From Gammaproteobacteria bacterium (lineage in GTDB: Bacteria > Pseudomonadota > Gammaproteobacteria > Enterobacterales > Kangiellaceae), in contig JABXHY010000024.1 in the NCBI GenBank assembly GCA_013373375.1, positions 124,001 to 188,000 on the forward strand: a stretch of DNA of 64,000 nucleotides. Direction: 5' to 3'. Shown here one piece after another: positions 1-8,291 of this stretch. A program made the position numbers and the translations under genes. The notes below the pieces were generated by a model. That model was not told the origin of the DNA, did no database searches, and saw nothing but the letters and a program-made list of their open reading frames with translations. Positions within the stretch are counted from its first letter, which is position 1. Every line of letters begins with the position of its first letter.

Positions 1-1
1 A

Positions 2-112
2 CACAAAGCGAATATCAACCTTTCTGAAAATTGGCGAGTGCAACCAACCGATGATCTTATTTATCATCTTGAAGGTATTCCGGGATGTGAGAAGGTATCA
101 TTAGAATACTAG
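2..112 (+). CDS. 3' end of an unidentified gene (partial)
   Basis: One frame stays open from the window edge to a TAG at 110-112, giving the last 36 residues of a protein that starts outside the window. The translated end contains NWRVQPTDDLIYHLEGIPG and closes with SLEY, a balanced composition that reads like real protein. No family is recognised. The next gene begins 142 bases downstream on the same strand. Confidence 0.55.
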   Translation, partial: HKANINLSENWRVQPTDDLIYHLEGIPGCEKVSLEY

Positions 113-254
113 CAGTAATTGTTGGTAAAAAACTCTGCAATATTTACTTTGCTATTAAATTGACTCACCCGTTAAGACTTAACTAGTATTAATTTATCAA
201 GGAAGATAAATGAAGATTCTGTTTTAAGGAGTAACTAATTCTTAGGGGGTAGTT

Positions 255-1547
255 ATGCGATTATTAACTTTGACGTTAACGTTAATTTGTTCTGTTACTT
301 GGTCTAATGATCTTTCTGATAAGTTTCGTTTTGACATTCAAGAGCAAACCGTTAAAGGATATTCTTTTACAAGTTACTATGATCGTCTCAATGCTATCGG
401 GAAAGATTATGAATTTAGATTTGGTACTCTAAATCATTTTGAAAAAACACAATCACCAAACTTTCTTAGAATTGAAAACAATAAGGGTGAAATAGTTTTC
501 GAAAATTCAACACCTTATTTTAATCGATTTTTTGTGGTGGATAATTATTTGATCGCGGTGGAGAGACTCGAGAGTAGAAGTAACCAGATTTGGTTTTTTG
601 ATGCTAATGGGAAAATTGTCTTTCAGGGGTTAGCCAAAGGTAACGATCAATTACAATCAATAAAAGCCTCTGAGGAGGAGGCTGATATGTCCGAAAAGGT
701 GGTAATTATCTATTGTGGCCCAAGTGATTGGATCACTGATGTAACGAAGTTAATATACGATAGGTTTGGCCGGCTTGAAGGGTTCTTTTATCTTAAAGGT
801 AAAGAATTACATGCCTATTATTTTAGTGATTATCAGACTTATCAAAACAAACTGACAACATTCGCAAGTCAGACGAGTTTCAAAAATACGTTAGAGTGCA
901 CTCCTGGTTACAATCACACTTATCGCTATACTGGTCAGTATGTCAGTCGATGGTGTGAGAAAAATAATGGTATTAAACAAGGCGTATTTGAACGCTGGAT
1001 GATGAACGAAGCCTTTTTCGATGGGGAATATTTAGTTGAAGAGTTGCCAGTAGTTGACGGTCAGTTGATAAAGGTCGTTGAAGGTTATTATCAGAATAAT
1101 CTTCGGGAAGGTGACTGGTGGTTGTTCTATCCGGAACCCAAAGATTCAGTTCACTGCCAGTTCAAGGCGGGGCAACTGAGCGGCGAATGCGTACAAAGTG
1201 GGCGCGATTTTAAAGAAATTTCTCTATTTCAAGACGGTGTTGTTCACGGAGTTTTGAAGTGGTTTGATAGTGATGTGCTTGAGGAAGAGTGCGAATACAA
1301 AAATGGTGTGATGGATGGTCGTTGCACATATTTCAATAATAAAATCGTTTCAACTTTTTGCCATTACTCGGGACTCTACGGCTCAGGTGTTTGTAAGGAC
1401 TATGATAAAAACGGTAATCTTGAAATGGAATGCCAGCTAAAAGGTCAGGTTCAGCACGGAGAGTGCGTTAATTATAAAAACGGTGAAGTAATTGAGATCG
1501 ATTACTATGATGCTGGAGAGTGGTTAATACCAGATGAGTATAATTGA
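255..1547 (+). CDS. secreted MORN/YwqK-like repeat protein
   Basis: A 430-residue protein with an N-terminal signal peptide (residues 1-17, ending near TWS). The first half is not recognised. From about residue 240 it carries imperfect repeats of the form G-x-F/W-x-x-W/Y, seen as GVFERWMM, GDWWLFYP, GVLKWFDS and GRCTYFNN. These resemble MORN or YwqK-type repeats, which form elongated beta sheets. Several paired cysteines in the C-terminal half (CHCQ, ECEY, RCTY, CHYS, ECQL, ECVN regions) suggest disulfides in the periplasm or outside the cell. GGGGGT lies five bases before the ATG as a ribosome site. The function is unknown; the repeat assignment is by eye. Confidence 0.7.
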   Translation: MRLLTLTLTLICSVTWSNDLSDKFRFDIQEQTVKGYSFTSYYDRLNAIGKDYEFRFGTLNHFEKTQSPNFLRIENNKGEIVFENSTPYFNRFFVVDNYLIAVERLESRSNQIWFFDANGKIVFQGLAKGNDQLQSIKASEEEADMSEKVVIIYCGPSDWITDVTKLIYDRFGRLEGFFYLKGKELHAYYFSDYQTYQNKLTTFASQTSFKNTLECTPGYNHTYRYTGQYVSRWCEKNNGIKQGVFERWMMNEAFFDGEYLVEELPVVDGQLIKVVEGYYQNNLREGDWWLFYPEPKDSVHCQFKAGQLSGECVQSGRDFKEISLFQDGVVHGVLKWFDSDVLEEECEYKNGVMDGRCTYFNNKIVSTFCHYSGLYGSGVCKDYDKNGNLEMECQLKGQVQHGECVNYKNGEVIEIDYYDAGEWLIPDEYN

Positions 1548-1550
1548 CGA

Positions 1551-1576
1551 AAAAGCCCTTCTCAAAAGGGCTTTTT
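1551..1576. terminator. bidirectional intrinsic terminator
   Basis: AAAAGCCCTT and AAGGGCTTTT form a perfect 10-bp stem with a 5-base loop, with A and T runs on the two sides. It sits between the convergent ends of the MORN-like gene (stop at 1547) and the M17 aminopeptidase gene (stop at 1599) and can end both transcripts. Confidence 0.9.
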
Positions 1577-1598
1577 ATTATCAGGAAAATTTATATGC

Positions 1599-3143
1599 TT
1601 ATTTCGCCAAATATTTTCCTGCAAGTGCAATCAAAGGTGCGGCGGTTGGCTTATCGTGTTGCCAGTCACCTGATTCAACTCCGCTGCCTGCAATGTCAAT
1701 ATGACAATAAGGAATTGGTTGGTCGGAATATTGACCGTGATCGTCAAGGCCAGCTGCCAGGCTTAAAAACGCCATCGGGAATTGATGACCCCTTGCAACA
1801 GAAACCGATGGTCCATTATTTGAAGATAAAACATCGTCGGCTTCACTGCGGTTTTTGATAATGTTCCAATCTTCTTTTCTTGAGCGGCTAGTTTCTCCAC
1901 AATCGCCCCAAAGATCACCTACCTCTGCAAGCACAGCGCCTGTTCTATTTTGTCGTGATGGCCCATTATCAACATAGAGAGTGTAGGGACCAGCGGTTAA
2001 CGCAGCGTGTCCAGTTAAAGTGGCAACTGTAAATAGTTGAGGGTTGGTTTCATTTTTTGCATTAGCTCGCATGTGTGATAAAAGGTCGCACATAACCAGT
2101 CGACCCTCTGCGTCGGTATTGCCTATTCTGACTCGTTTACCAGAATGAGCCGTGATAATTTCATCGGCAACATAAGCATCAGCACCGATGCTATTACGCA
2201 CAGCGCCAATTCCGGCGACAACTTTTATACCTTTCGGTTGCAACTTAGCGAGGGTCTGCATAAAGCCTGCAACGGCTGCCGCACCGCCTTTATCTCGGCT
2301 CATGCCGGCCATGTGTCCACCGACTTTCAAATCTGCACCGCCGGTGTCGTAAGTAACCGCTTTTCCAACTAACATAACGGTTTGCTCGATTGGACCCTCA
2401 CCTTCGTAAGTTAAATGGATAACTCGTGGTTGATGTCGAGTGACACTCTGAGAAGCTCTTGCGACGGCCGCTAGAAGAGGGTATTCATTTTCTAACGTGT
2501 CTTTTGATGATTCTACTGTTACCGAAACTTTAGAGCCTTCAAAAGCTTGCTCACAATATTCGGCAAATTTTGGTGGTGCCATTCTCTCGGGTTCGGTTCC
2601 ACACAGATCTCTCGCGAGTCGCCGACCTGACTCCAGCGCGGTCAGATATTGGCAGTCAACTTTATCGTCTACATCAACTAACCCAATTTGTTTGATAGGC
2701 TCTAATTTACTTTCTCCGATTACTTCTCGCGCTTCTAAAGGTTTCCAAAGAGCTTGGCAGGAAGACAGGTAAGCAACACTTAATGCGTTTTGGTACTCCG
2801 GTAATTGAGGTGCGCCTTCTAACAAGATTGCGGGTTTGATTGAGCCTGCATTTTTTGCAACTTCGATTGCCTTTTTTGCAGCATCACCAAAGTTACGAAC
2901 ATCTGCGAAGTCTTTTGATAAATCCCCTGCTGGAGACAAAATTAAACGCCCACCGGGTGCATCGTTACAATGAAGATAAACGATTTCAGCACCAATTCGC
3001 AGATCGGTTTTTGCAAACTCTTTAATTTGCTTATCCAGCTGGTCGTTATACTGACAGCCGATATTTGTTGAAACAATAATGAGTGAGTCGAACTCTTCCA
3101 TTTGCGCTGCAGTCGTGACTGCAACTGGAACCGGGAAAGCCAT
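1599..3143 (-). CDS. M17 family leucyl aminopeptidase
   Basis: A dinuclear-metal cytosolic aminopeptidase that removes N-terminal residues from peptides. The C-terminal catalytic domain shows the M17 hallmarks: a lysine and aspartate metal/catalytic block (VGKAVTYDTGGADLK, then MSRDKGGAAAV) and the signature NTDAEGRL. The N-terminal half (about 1-180) is the divergent M17 N-domain. Length of 514 residues is typical. The ORF track starts at a TTG (3155), but TTGGAGAACAGTATG shows that this TTG is part of the Shine-Dalgarno site, so the ATG at 3143 is preferred. It is a single gene converging on the MORN-like gene. Family assignment is firm; whether it is PepA, PepB or a relative is not resolved. 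Confidence 0.92.
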   Translation of the reverse strand: MAFPVPVAVTTAAQMEEFDSLIIVSTNIGCQYNDQLDKQIKEFAKTDLRIGAEIVYLHCNDAPGGRLILSPAGDLSKDFADVRNFGDAAKKAIEVAKNAGSIKPAILLEGAPQLPEYQNALSVAYLSSCQALWKPLEAREVIGESKLEPIKQIGLVDVDDKVDCQYLTALESGRRLARDLCGTEPERMAPPKFAEYCEQAFEGSKVSVTVESSKDTLENEYPLLAAVARASQSVTRHQPRVIHLTYEGEGPIEQTVMLVGKAVTYDTGGADLKVGGHMAGMSRDKGGAAAVAGFMQTLAKLQPKGIKVVAGIGAVRNSIGADAYVADEIITAHSGKRVRIGNTDAEGRLVMCDLLSHMRANAKNETNPQLFTVATLTGHAALTAGPYTLYVDNGPSRQNRTGAVLAEVGDLWGDCGETSRSRKEDWNIIKNRSEADDVLSSNNGPSVSVARGHQFPMAFLSLAAGLDDHGQYSDQPIPYCHIDIAGSGVESGDWQHDKPTAAPLIALAGKYLAK

Positions 3144-3738
3144 ACTGTTCTCCAATATTTAAAGTTAAAACGAATCGCAACAAGAAACCTTTTATTTTTG
3201 CACTTTACGACAACCGACCTTTTCAGCTCTCTATTTTGTAAGTGTCTTGAATTGCGAAAATGTTTAAAAATAAGCTGTTAGCAGAAAAGACGAAAGGATT
3301 CTCTGCTGGAAAAGATTAAATTTGAGTAAAGTTATTATGCTGGGAAGTAAATTACAACCGTTAGAGTCAAAAGGTTTCTCGTGATTAATTATCAGTACGA
3401 GATACACATTTGTTAACAAATTAAGCTAATCCAACCATGGGTGTTTGAGCGTCTATTATTACATAGACAACTTTTCGTCTAATTGACGAAACTTGTTATC
3501 GTAAAAAACAAACTTTAATAATAAAATTCTATTGAAAACAGTTAGATACAGATTTGGCAAGGTTAATGCAGTTATCTTCGGACGTAGCAATATTAACGAT
3601 GACCTTTGCATTAACTGGTTACATTTGTGAAATTGCTATTTAGTGATTTGGTGTTATGCTTTAGTATAACAGTGGTTGGGTAACCTCAGTTTTAAACGAT
3701 ACTTGTATTACATACGATATTTATAGAGTGGTGAAAAC
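3144..3738. other. 595-bp intergenic region between divergent genes
   Basis: AT-rich spacer between the M17 peptidase (minus) and the efflux operon (plus), so it must hold both promoters. It includes a small hairpin TTTCGTC-taatt-GACGAAA near 3473-3491 and a spaced inverted repeat annotated separately. No ORF with a convincing start was seen. Confidence 0.6.
3562..3615. promoter_or_regulatory. spaced inverted repeat upstream of the efflux operon
   Basis: GTTAATGCA (3562-3570) and TGCATTAAC (3607-3615) are perfect 9-bp inverted arms separated by 36 bases, 124 bases before the adaptor start. They could be paired operator half-sites or a long-range hairpin. Which regulator would bind is unknown; none is encoded next to the operon. 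Confidence 0.4.
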
Positions 3739-4842
3739 ATGAAAGGAAAACTTGGTTTTACGGAAGTTGCAATTGGATTTGCTGCATTATTCCTGGTTGC
3801 CTGCTCAGATGGTGGTGGCGCTTCAAGCCCTACTGAATCGGCTGAAAAGAAAGCGGAAGTAGTTGCTGTTCCAGTAGAGGTAGCTCAGGTTCAGAGAGGT
3901 GATATTAGTGCTGTTTACTCGAGTACTACCTCTTTAGAGGCGGAGCAAGAAGCCGTGGTTGTCGCAAAATCTAGCGAAATTATCACTCAAATTTTGGTTG
4001 AAGAAGGAGATAAAGTCGAAAAAGGACAAGTTTTGGCGCGCCTCAACACCCAAAAATTAGAGTTAGAGCTTAAACGCAGTGAAGCCAATCTTGCTCGATT
4101 GAAAGCAGAGCTTGACCGTAACCGAAAAATTTTCGAAAAGAAAATGGTCAGCTCAGATACTTATGAGCGATTAAAGTTTGACTATCAGGCTCAAAAAGCA
4201 GCTTACGATCTTGCTAAATTAGAACTGGCATATGGCGAGATCAAAGCGCCGATTGAAGGTGTCGTATCAGAACGTATGGTTAAAGTTGGTAATATGGTTC
4301 AGTTAAACCAATCGCTGTTTAGAATTACTGACTTTGAACCTTTGCTAGCGGTTATTCATGTTCCCGAAAATGAACTGTTTAAATTGCAAAAAAATCAGCT
4401 CGCGAGAATAAGCATCGATGCTAATAAACAGACGCTTTATAATGGTCATGTTTTACGCATAAGCCCTGTGGTTGACTCGAGCAGTGGTACCTTCAAAGTA
4501 ACAGTAGAAGTTAACGATCCCGAAAACACGCTTAGACCAGGCATGTTTGGTCGAGTAGGCGTTATTTATGCCAGTCATAAAGACACCTTGTTAGTGCATA
4601 AGAATGCATTACTAGCCGAAGAAGATAAACCATCGGTTTATCGGATTGATGGCGATGTTGCGGTGAAAGAGCAAATCGCAATTGGTTTTGAGAACGGTGA
4701 ATTCATAGAAGTTATTGAAGGACTTAAGTTGGGTGATAAAGTGGTTACGGCTGGGCAAAATAGTCTGAAAAACTTGAGTAAAGTCGATGTTTTAAATGAG
4801 CCTCTTTCACAAACCGAATACGCAAAGTTAACGGAGCGATAG
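3739..4842 (+). CDS. RND efflux adaptor (membrane fusion) lipoprotein
   Basis: Periplasmic adaptor that links an inner-membrane RND pump to an outer-membrane channel. The N-terminus has a hydrophobic segment ending in a lipobox (LVAC, Cys at about residue 22), so it should be lipid-anchored. It then shows the usual order: a beta-barrel strand, a lipoyl half (VAKSSEIITQILVEEGDKVEKGQVLARL), a coiled-coil hairpin (about 105-155), the second lipoyl half (LAYGEIKAPIEGVVSERMV) and a beta-barrel plus membrane-proximal domain to the end. Length of 367 is typical for HlyD/MexA-type proteins. First gene of an operon with two RND permeases; no outer-membrane factor gene follows. Confidence 0.93.
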   Translation: MKGKLGFTEVAIGFAALFLVACSDGGGASSPTESAEKKAEVVAVPVEVAQVQRGDISAVYSSTTSLEAEQEAVVVAKSSEIITQILVEEGDKVEKGQVLARLNTQKLELELKRSEANLARLKAELDRNRKIFEKKMVSSDTYERLKFDYQAQKAAYDLAKLELAYGEIKAPIEGVVSERMVKVGNMVQLNQSLFRITDFEPLLAVIHVPENELFKLQKNQLARISIDANKQTLYNGHVLRISPVVDSSSGTFKVTVEVNDPENTLRPGMFGRVGVIYASHKDTLLVHKNALLAEEDKPSVYRIDGDVAVKEQIAIGFENGEFIEVIEGLKLGDKVVTAGQNSLKNLSKVDVLNEPLSQTEYAKLTER

Positions 4843-4931
4843 TTTTACTAATTGGTATTTGCAAGTAGGCAAGAGGTTTCACTGAAAGATACCTCACAAT
4901 CAAGATTCTTTTTAGTAAAAAATACATAAGG

Positions 4932-4957
4932 ATGACAGCGTTCTGGCTGTCATTTTC
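4932..4957 (+). promoter_or_regulatory. hairpin with short T run between adaptor and permease genes
   Basis: ATGACAGC and GCTGTCAT form an 8-bp stem with a 6-base loop followed by TTTTC, 16 bases before the first permease start. It resembles a weak intrinsic terminator and could let the adaptor be made in excess of the permeases, or protect a processed 3' end. Seen in sequence; the role is inferred. Confidence 0.5.
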
Positions 4958-4972
4958 TAAGCGGGGAAATTT

Positions 4973-7900
4973 ATGAGCATTAATGCTTCTATCGTTGACA
5001 TTTCAACGAGACGGCCGGTCACTGTCTCAATGTTTACCATAGCGTTGTTAGTTTTTGGAATGGTGTTATTGGGTCGTTTGGGCCTGACATTACTCCCTGA
5101 CCTTTCTTATCCGACCTTAACCGTTAGAACGGATTACACAGGTGCAGCACCCGCTGAAATCGAAAACTTAATCACAAAGCCGATCGAAGAGTCGCTTGGT
5201 GTGGTCAAAAATCTCAGGCAAATTCGTTCCGTATCTAAAGCGGGCCAGTCAGATGTGTTACTTGAATTTAACTGGGGAACAGACATGGGGCTTGCGGGAC
5301 TGGATGTCCGTGAGAAACTCGATATTGTACAGCTTCCGTTAGATGTAAAAAGACCAAGTTTGTTAAGGTTCAATCCTTCATTAGCGCCCATTGTTCGTTT
5401 ATCAGTGACGCCAGTAAAGGAGAATCAGAATAGAGAAATACAAAATTCTGATATTCGAAATTCTGAAGTTCAAAACCTAGCTGACTCAGAATCCACCAAT
5501 ATGGAGGATTCTTTTTCAAGACTGGATGATTCAAAGCTGGTTGAATTAAGACGTCTAGCAGAAGAGGAAGTTAAAAGAAGGCTTGAGTCGATTGAAGGAG
5601 TTGCTGCAGTAAAAGTAAGTGGTGGACTGGAAGATGAAGTTCAGGTTCTAGTCGATCAGGAAAAGTTGAGTCAAATTAACTTATCAATTGAACAAGTTGC
5701 GTCAAGACTAAAAGCGGAAAACGTAAATCTTTCGGGCGGGCGTTTAGAGGAAGGCGCACAACAATATTTAGTTCGCACAATTAATCAATACCAATCCATT
5801 GATGAGATCGCGAACTCAATTATTACAACCATCGACAACAAACCCATTTATTTAAAAGATATTGCGACGGTTCAACAAAAATATAAGGAGCGAGAGGCCA
5901 TTACGCGTCTCGACGGAATCGAAGCGGTTGAAATTGCAGTTTATAAAGAAGGCGATGCAAACACAGTAGCTGTTGCAAAGCGATTAACCAATCGCATTGA
6001 GCGTATAGCTAAATCACTGGGCAATGAGGTTGAGTTAAAAGAAATCTATAATCAAGCGAGCTTTATTGAACAAGCAATTGATGAAGTGCTACTCAATGCA
6101 TTTGTTGGTGGATTGTTAGCGATGCTTGTTTTGTACCTATTTTTAGGCAATTTTAAATCAACTATTATTATTTCCCTGGCGATTCCTATTTCAGTGATCA
6201 TTAGTTTCAATTTGATGTACGGTTTTGGCATTACCATGAATATTATGTCACTGGGTGGATTGGCATTAGCTGTTGGGTTGTTAGTCGACAATGCAATTGT
6301 GGTACTTGAAAATATTGCAAAGAAAAAAGAAGAAGGGTTTTCTGAGCTAGATGCTGCCCGACAGGGCGCAAAGGAAGTCTCTGGTGCCATTTTGGCTGCA
6401 ACGCTAACGACTATTGCTGTGTTTCTCCCTTTGGTATTTGTGCAAGGTATTGCAGGTCAACTATTTAGCGATCAAGCTTTGACCGTAACATTTGCATTAC
6501 TAGTGTCACTCATTATGGCTCTAACTTTTATTCCTATGGTGAGTGCTTCAGGTGCGAAAAAGTCGGACAGTGAATCGGTGTATTACCCTGATCGTAGTGG
6601 CGAGTCAAAATTAAAAACGGTTTTATTGTTTCCATTTCGCACTCTATTTCAAACATTTCCTCTTTTCCTTATTACATCAACGCGAATCATCTCAGGTGCA
6701 GTAGGAAAGTTTATGCATCACGCGATGAAGCTCTTAGTGATCCCCTTTAATATTTTTTATCGGGCACTTTCAGATGCTTACTCTCGTCTTTTACCTTGGG
6801 CGTTGAAAAATCAAGTGATGGTATTACTGATAGCGCTAGCAAGTTTTGTTTCAAGTATTTGGTTGGTTAATCGAATAGGTATTGAGTTAATTCCATCGTT
6901 ATCACAGGGGGAACTGGTAGTTGAAATTAAGGCGCCCTCTGGTACACCTTTGGATAAAACCGATGAGATTGTTTTACTAGCTCAGAAGCTAGCAAATCAA
7001 GTTCCAAATATAGCGAGAACTTATTCCGTTGCAGGAACCGGAAATCGATTGGACTCGAGTCCTGAAAAAGGTGGTGAAAATCGTGGTGAACTTAATGTCG
7101 TGCTTAGTTCGCCAGTTGATGAAGAAAAAGAAGCGCAAGTTATTCGAGATCTACGGTCGGCATTATCAGAGATACCTGAAGTTGAAATTAAGATTGAAAA
7201 ACCTGCTTTATTTACTTTCAAAACGCCATTGGAAGTTGAAGTTCAAGGCTTTAATTTAGAAAAACTAAAGCAACAGAATGATCGAATAGTAACGTTAATG
7301 TTACAAGACGATAGATTTAGTGACATCAAGTCGACGATTCAACAAGGTCATCCAGAAGTACAAATTCGATTTGATCATGAAAAAGCCGCTTACCTGGGAT
7401 TAAACGTACCAGATGTTGCTAACCGAGTTGTTACTCAGTTAAGAGGTGATGTCGCCACTAAGTATGCCTTTCGAGATCGAAAAATTGATGTTCTGGTTCG
7501 TGTTCAGGAAGACGATAGAAGTTCTGTAGCCGATATTGGAAAACTGATCGTTAATCCAGAGTCGAGTCGACCGATTACCCTAAACGCGATTGCGGATATT
7601 GATGTCAATATTGGGCCAAGTGAAATTAACCGAATTTCTCAAGAGCGAGTCGCTATCATTAGTGCCAATTTAGCATATGGTGATTTAGGAGAAGGCGCTC
7701 AAAGATTACAGGCTATTCTTGAGCAGCTACCCGATATCAAAGGTATTGAGGTATCGATTGGAGGACAAAATGAAGAAATGGAAATGTCGTTTAACTCTTT
7801 GAAGTTGGCATTGGCACTCGCAATATTTCTTGTTTATCTTGTGATGGCATCGCAATTTGAGTCATTACTCCATCCGTTCGTTATTCTGTTCAGTGTTCCG

Positions 7901-8281
7901 CTTGCTCTCGTTGGAGCTGTTTATGCATTGTATGTTACGAATTCGACTATAAGTGTCGTCGTGTTCATTGGATTAATAATGTTGGCAGGAATTGTCGTAA
8001 ATAATGCAATTGTCTTAATTGATAAAATTAATCAAATTCGACAAGAGGGCATCGATAAATTGAGCGCCGTAATTGAAGCTGGAAAAGCGAGACTTCGGCC
8101 TATCATAATGACGACTTTAACAACAACCCTGGGGATGTTGCCTTTGGCGTTGGGGATTGGAGAAGGTGCAGAAATTCGAGCGCCAATGGCAATAACCGTC
8201 ATCGGAGGGCTATTAGTTTCGACAGCTCTGACACTTATCGTCATTCCTGTGCTTTATTGTGTTATGGACCGAAAGCAGTAA
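4973..8281 (+). CDS. RND efflux permease, first of two (AcrB/HAE-1 type)
   Basis: Proton-driven inner-membrane exporter of the RND superfamily, 1102 residues. TM1 is near 17-37; the TM2-TM6 bundle (about 365-530) includes the TM4 motif GLLVDNAIVVLEN, with one aspartate followed by Asn rather than the Asp-Asp pair of AcrB. The second TM bundle is at about 935-1095. It is longer than the usual 1030-1050: part of the excess is a hydrophilic insert around residues 145-175, rich in Asn, Glu and Ser (QNREIQNSDIRNSEVQNLAD), in the first porter domain, and more lies after TM6. The start GGGGAAATTTATGA is identical to that of the next gene. Confidence 0.93.
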   Translation: MSINASIVDISTRRPVTVSMFTIALLVFGMVLLGRLGLTLLPDLSYPTLTVRTDYTGAAPAEIENLITKPIEESLGVVKNLRQIRSVSKAGQSDVLLEFNWGTDMGLAGLDVREKLDIVQLPLDVKRPSLLRFNPSLAPIVRLSVTPVKENQNREIQNSDIRNSEVQNLADSESTNMEDSFSRLDDSKLVELRRLAEEEVKRRLESIEGVAAVKVSGGLEDEVQVLVDQEKLSQINLSIEQVASRLKAENVNLSGGRLEEGAQQYLVRTINQYQSIDEIANSIITTIDNKPIYLKDIATVQQKYKEREAITRLDGIEAVEIAVYKEGDANTVAVAKRLTNRIERIAKSLGNEVELKEIYNQASFIEQAIDEVLLNAFVGGLLAMLVLYLFLGNFKSTIIISLAIPISVIISFNLMYGFGITMNIMSLGGLALAVGLLVDNAIVVLENIAKKKEEGFSELDAARQGAKEVSGAILAATLTTIAVFLPLVFVQGIAGQLFSDQALTVTFALLVSLIMALTFIPMVSASGAKKSDSESVYYPDRSGESKLKTVLLFPFRTLFQTFPLFLITSTRIISGAVGKFMHHAMKLLVIPFNIFYRALSDAYSRLLPWALKNQVMVLLIALASFVSSIWLVNRIGIELIPSLSQGELVVEIKAPSGTPLDKTDEIVLLAQKLANQVPNIARTYSVAGTGNRLDSSPEKGGENRGELNVVLSSPVDEEKEAQVIRDLRSALSEIPEVEIKIEKPALFTFKTPLEVEVQGFNLEKLKQQNDRIVTLMLQDDRFSDIKSTIQQGHPEVQIRFDHEKAAYLGLNVPDVANRVVTQLRGDVATKYAFRDRKIDVLVRVQEDDRSSVADIGKLIVNPESSRPITLNAIADIDVNIGPSEINRISQERVAIISANLAYGDLGEGAQRLQAILEQLPDIKGIEVSIGGQNEEMEMSFNSLKLALALAIFLVYLVMASQFESLLHPFVILFSVPLALVGAVYALYVTNSTISVVVFIGLIMLAGIVVNNAIVLIDKINQIRQEGIDKLSAVIEAGKARLRPIIMTTLTTTLGMLPLALGIGEGAEIRAPMAITVIGGLLVSTALTLIVIPVLYCVMDRKQ

Positions 8282-8291
8282 GGGGAAATTT

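Noticed and set aside
1544-1858. 104-codon plus-strand ORF in the track
   Set aside because: It begins in the MORN gene's end, crosses the terminator and lies mostly antisense to the M17 peptidase gene; it has no ribosome site or protein-like composition.
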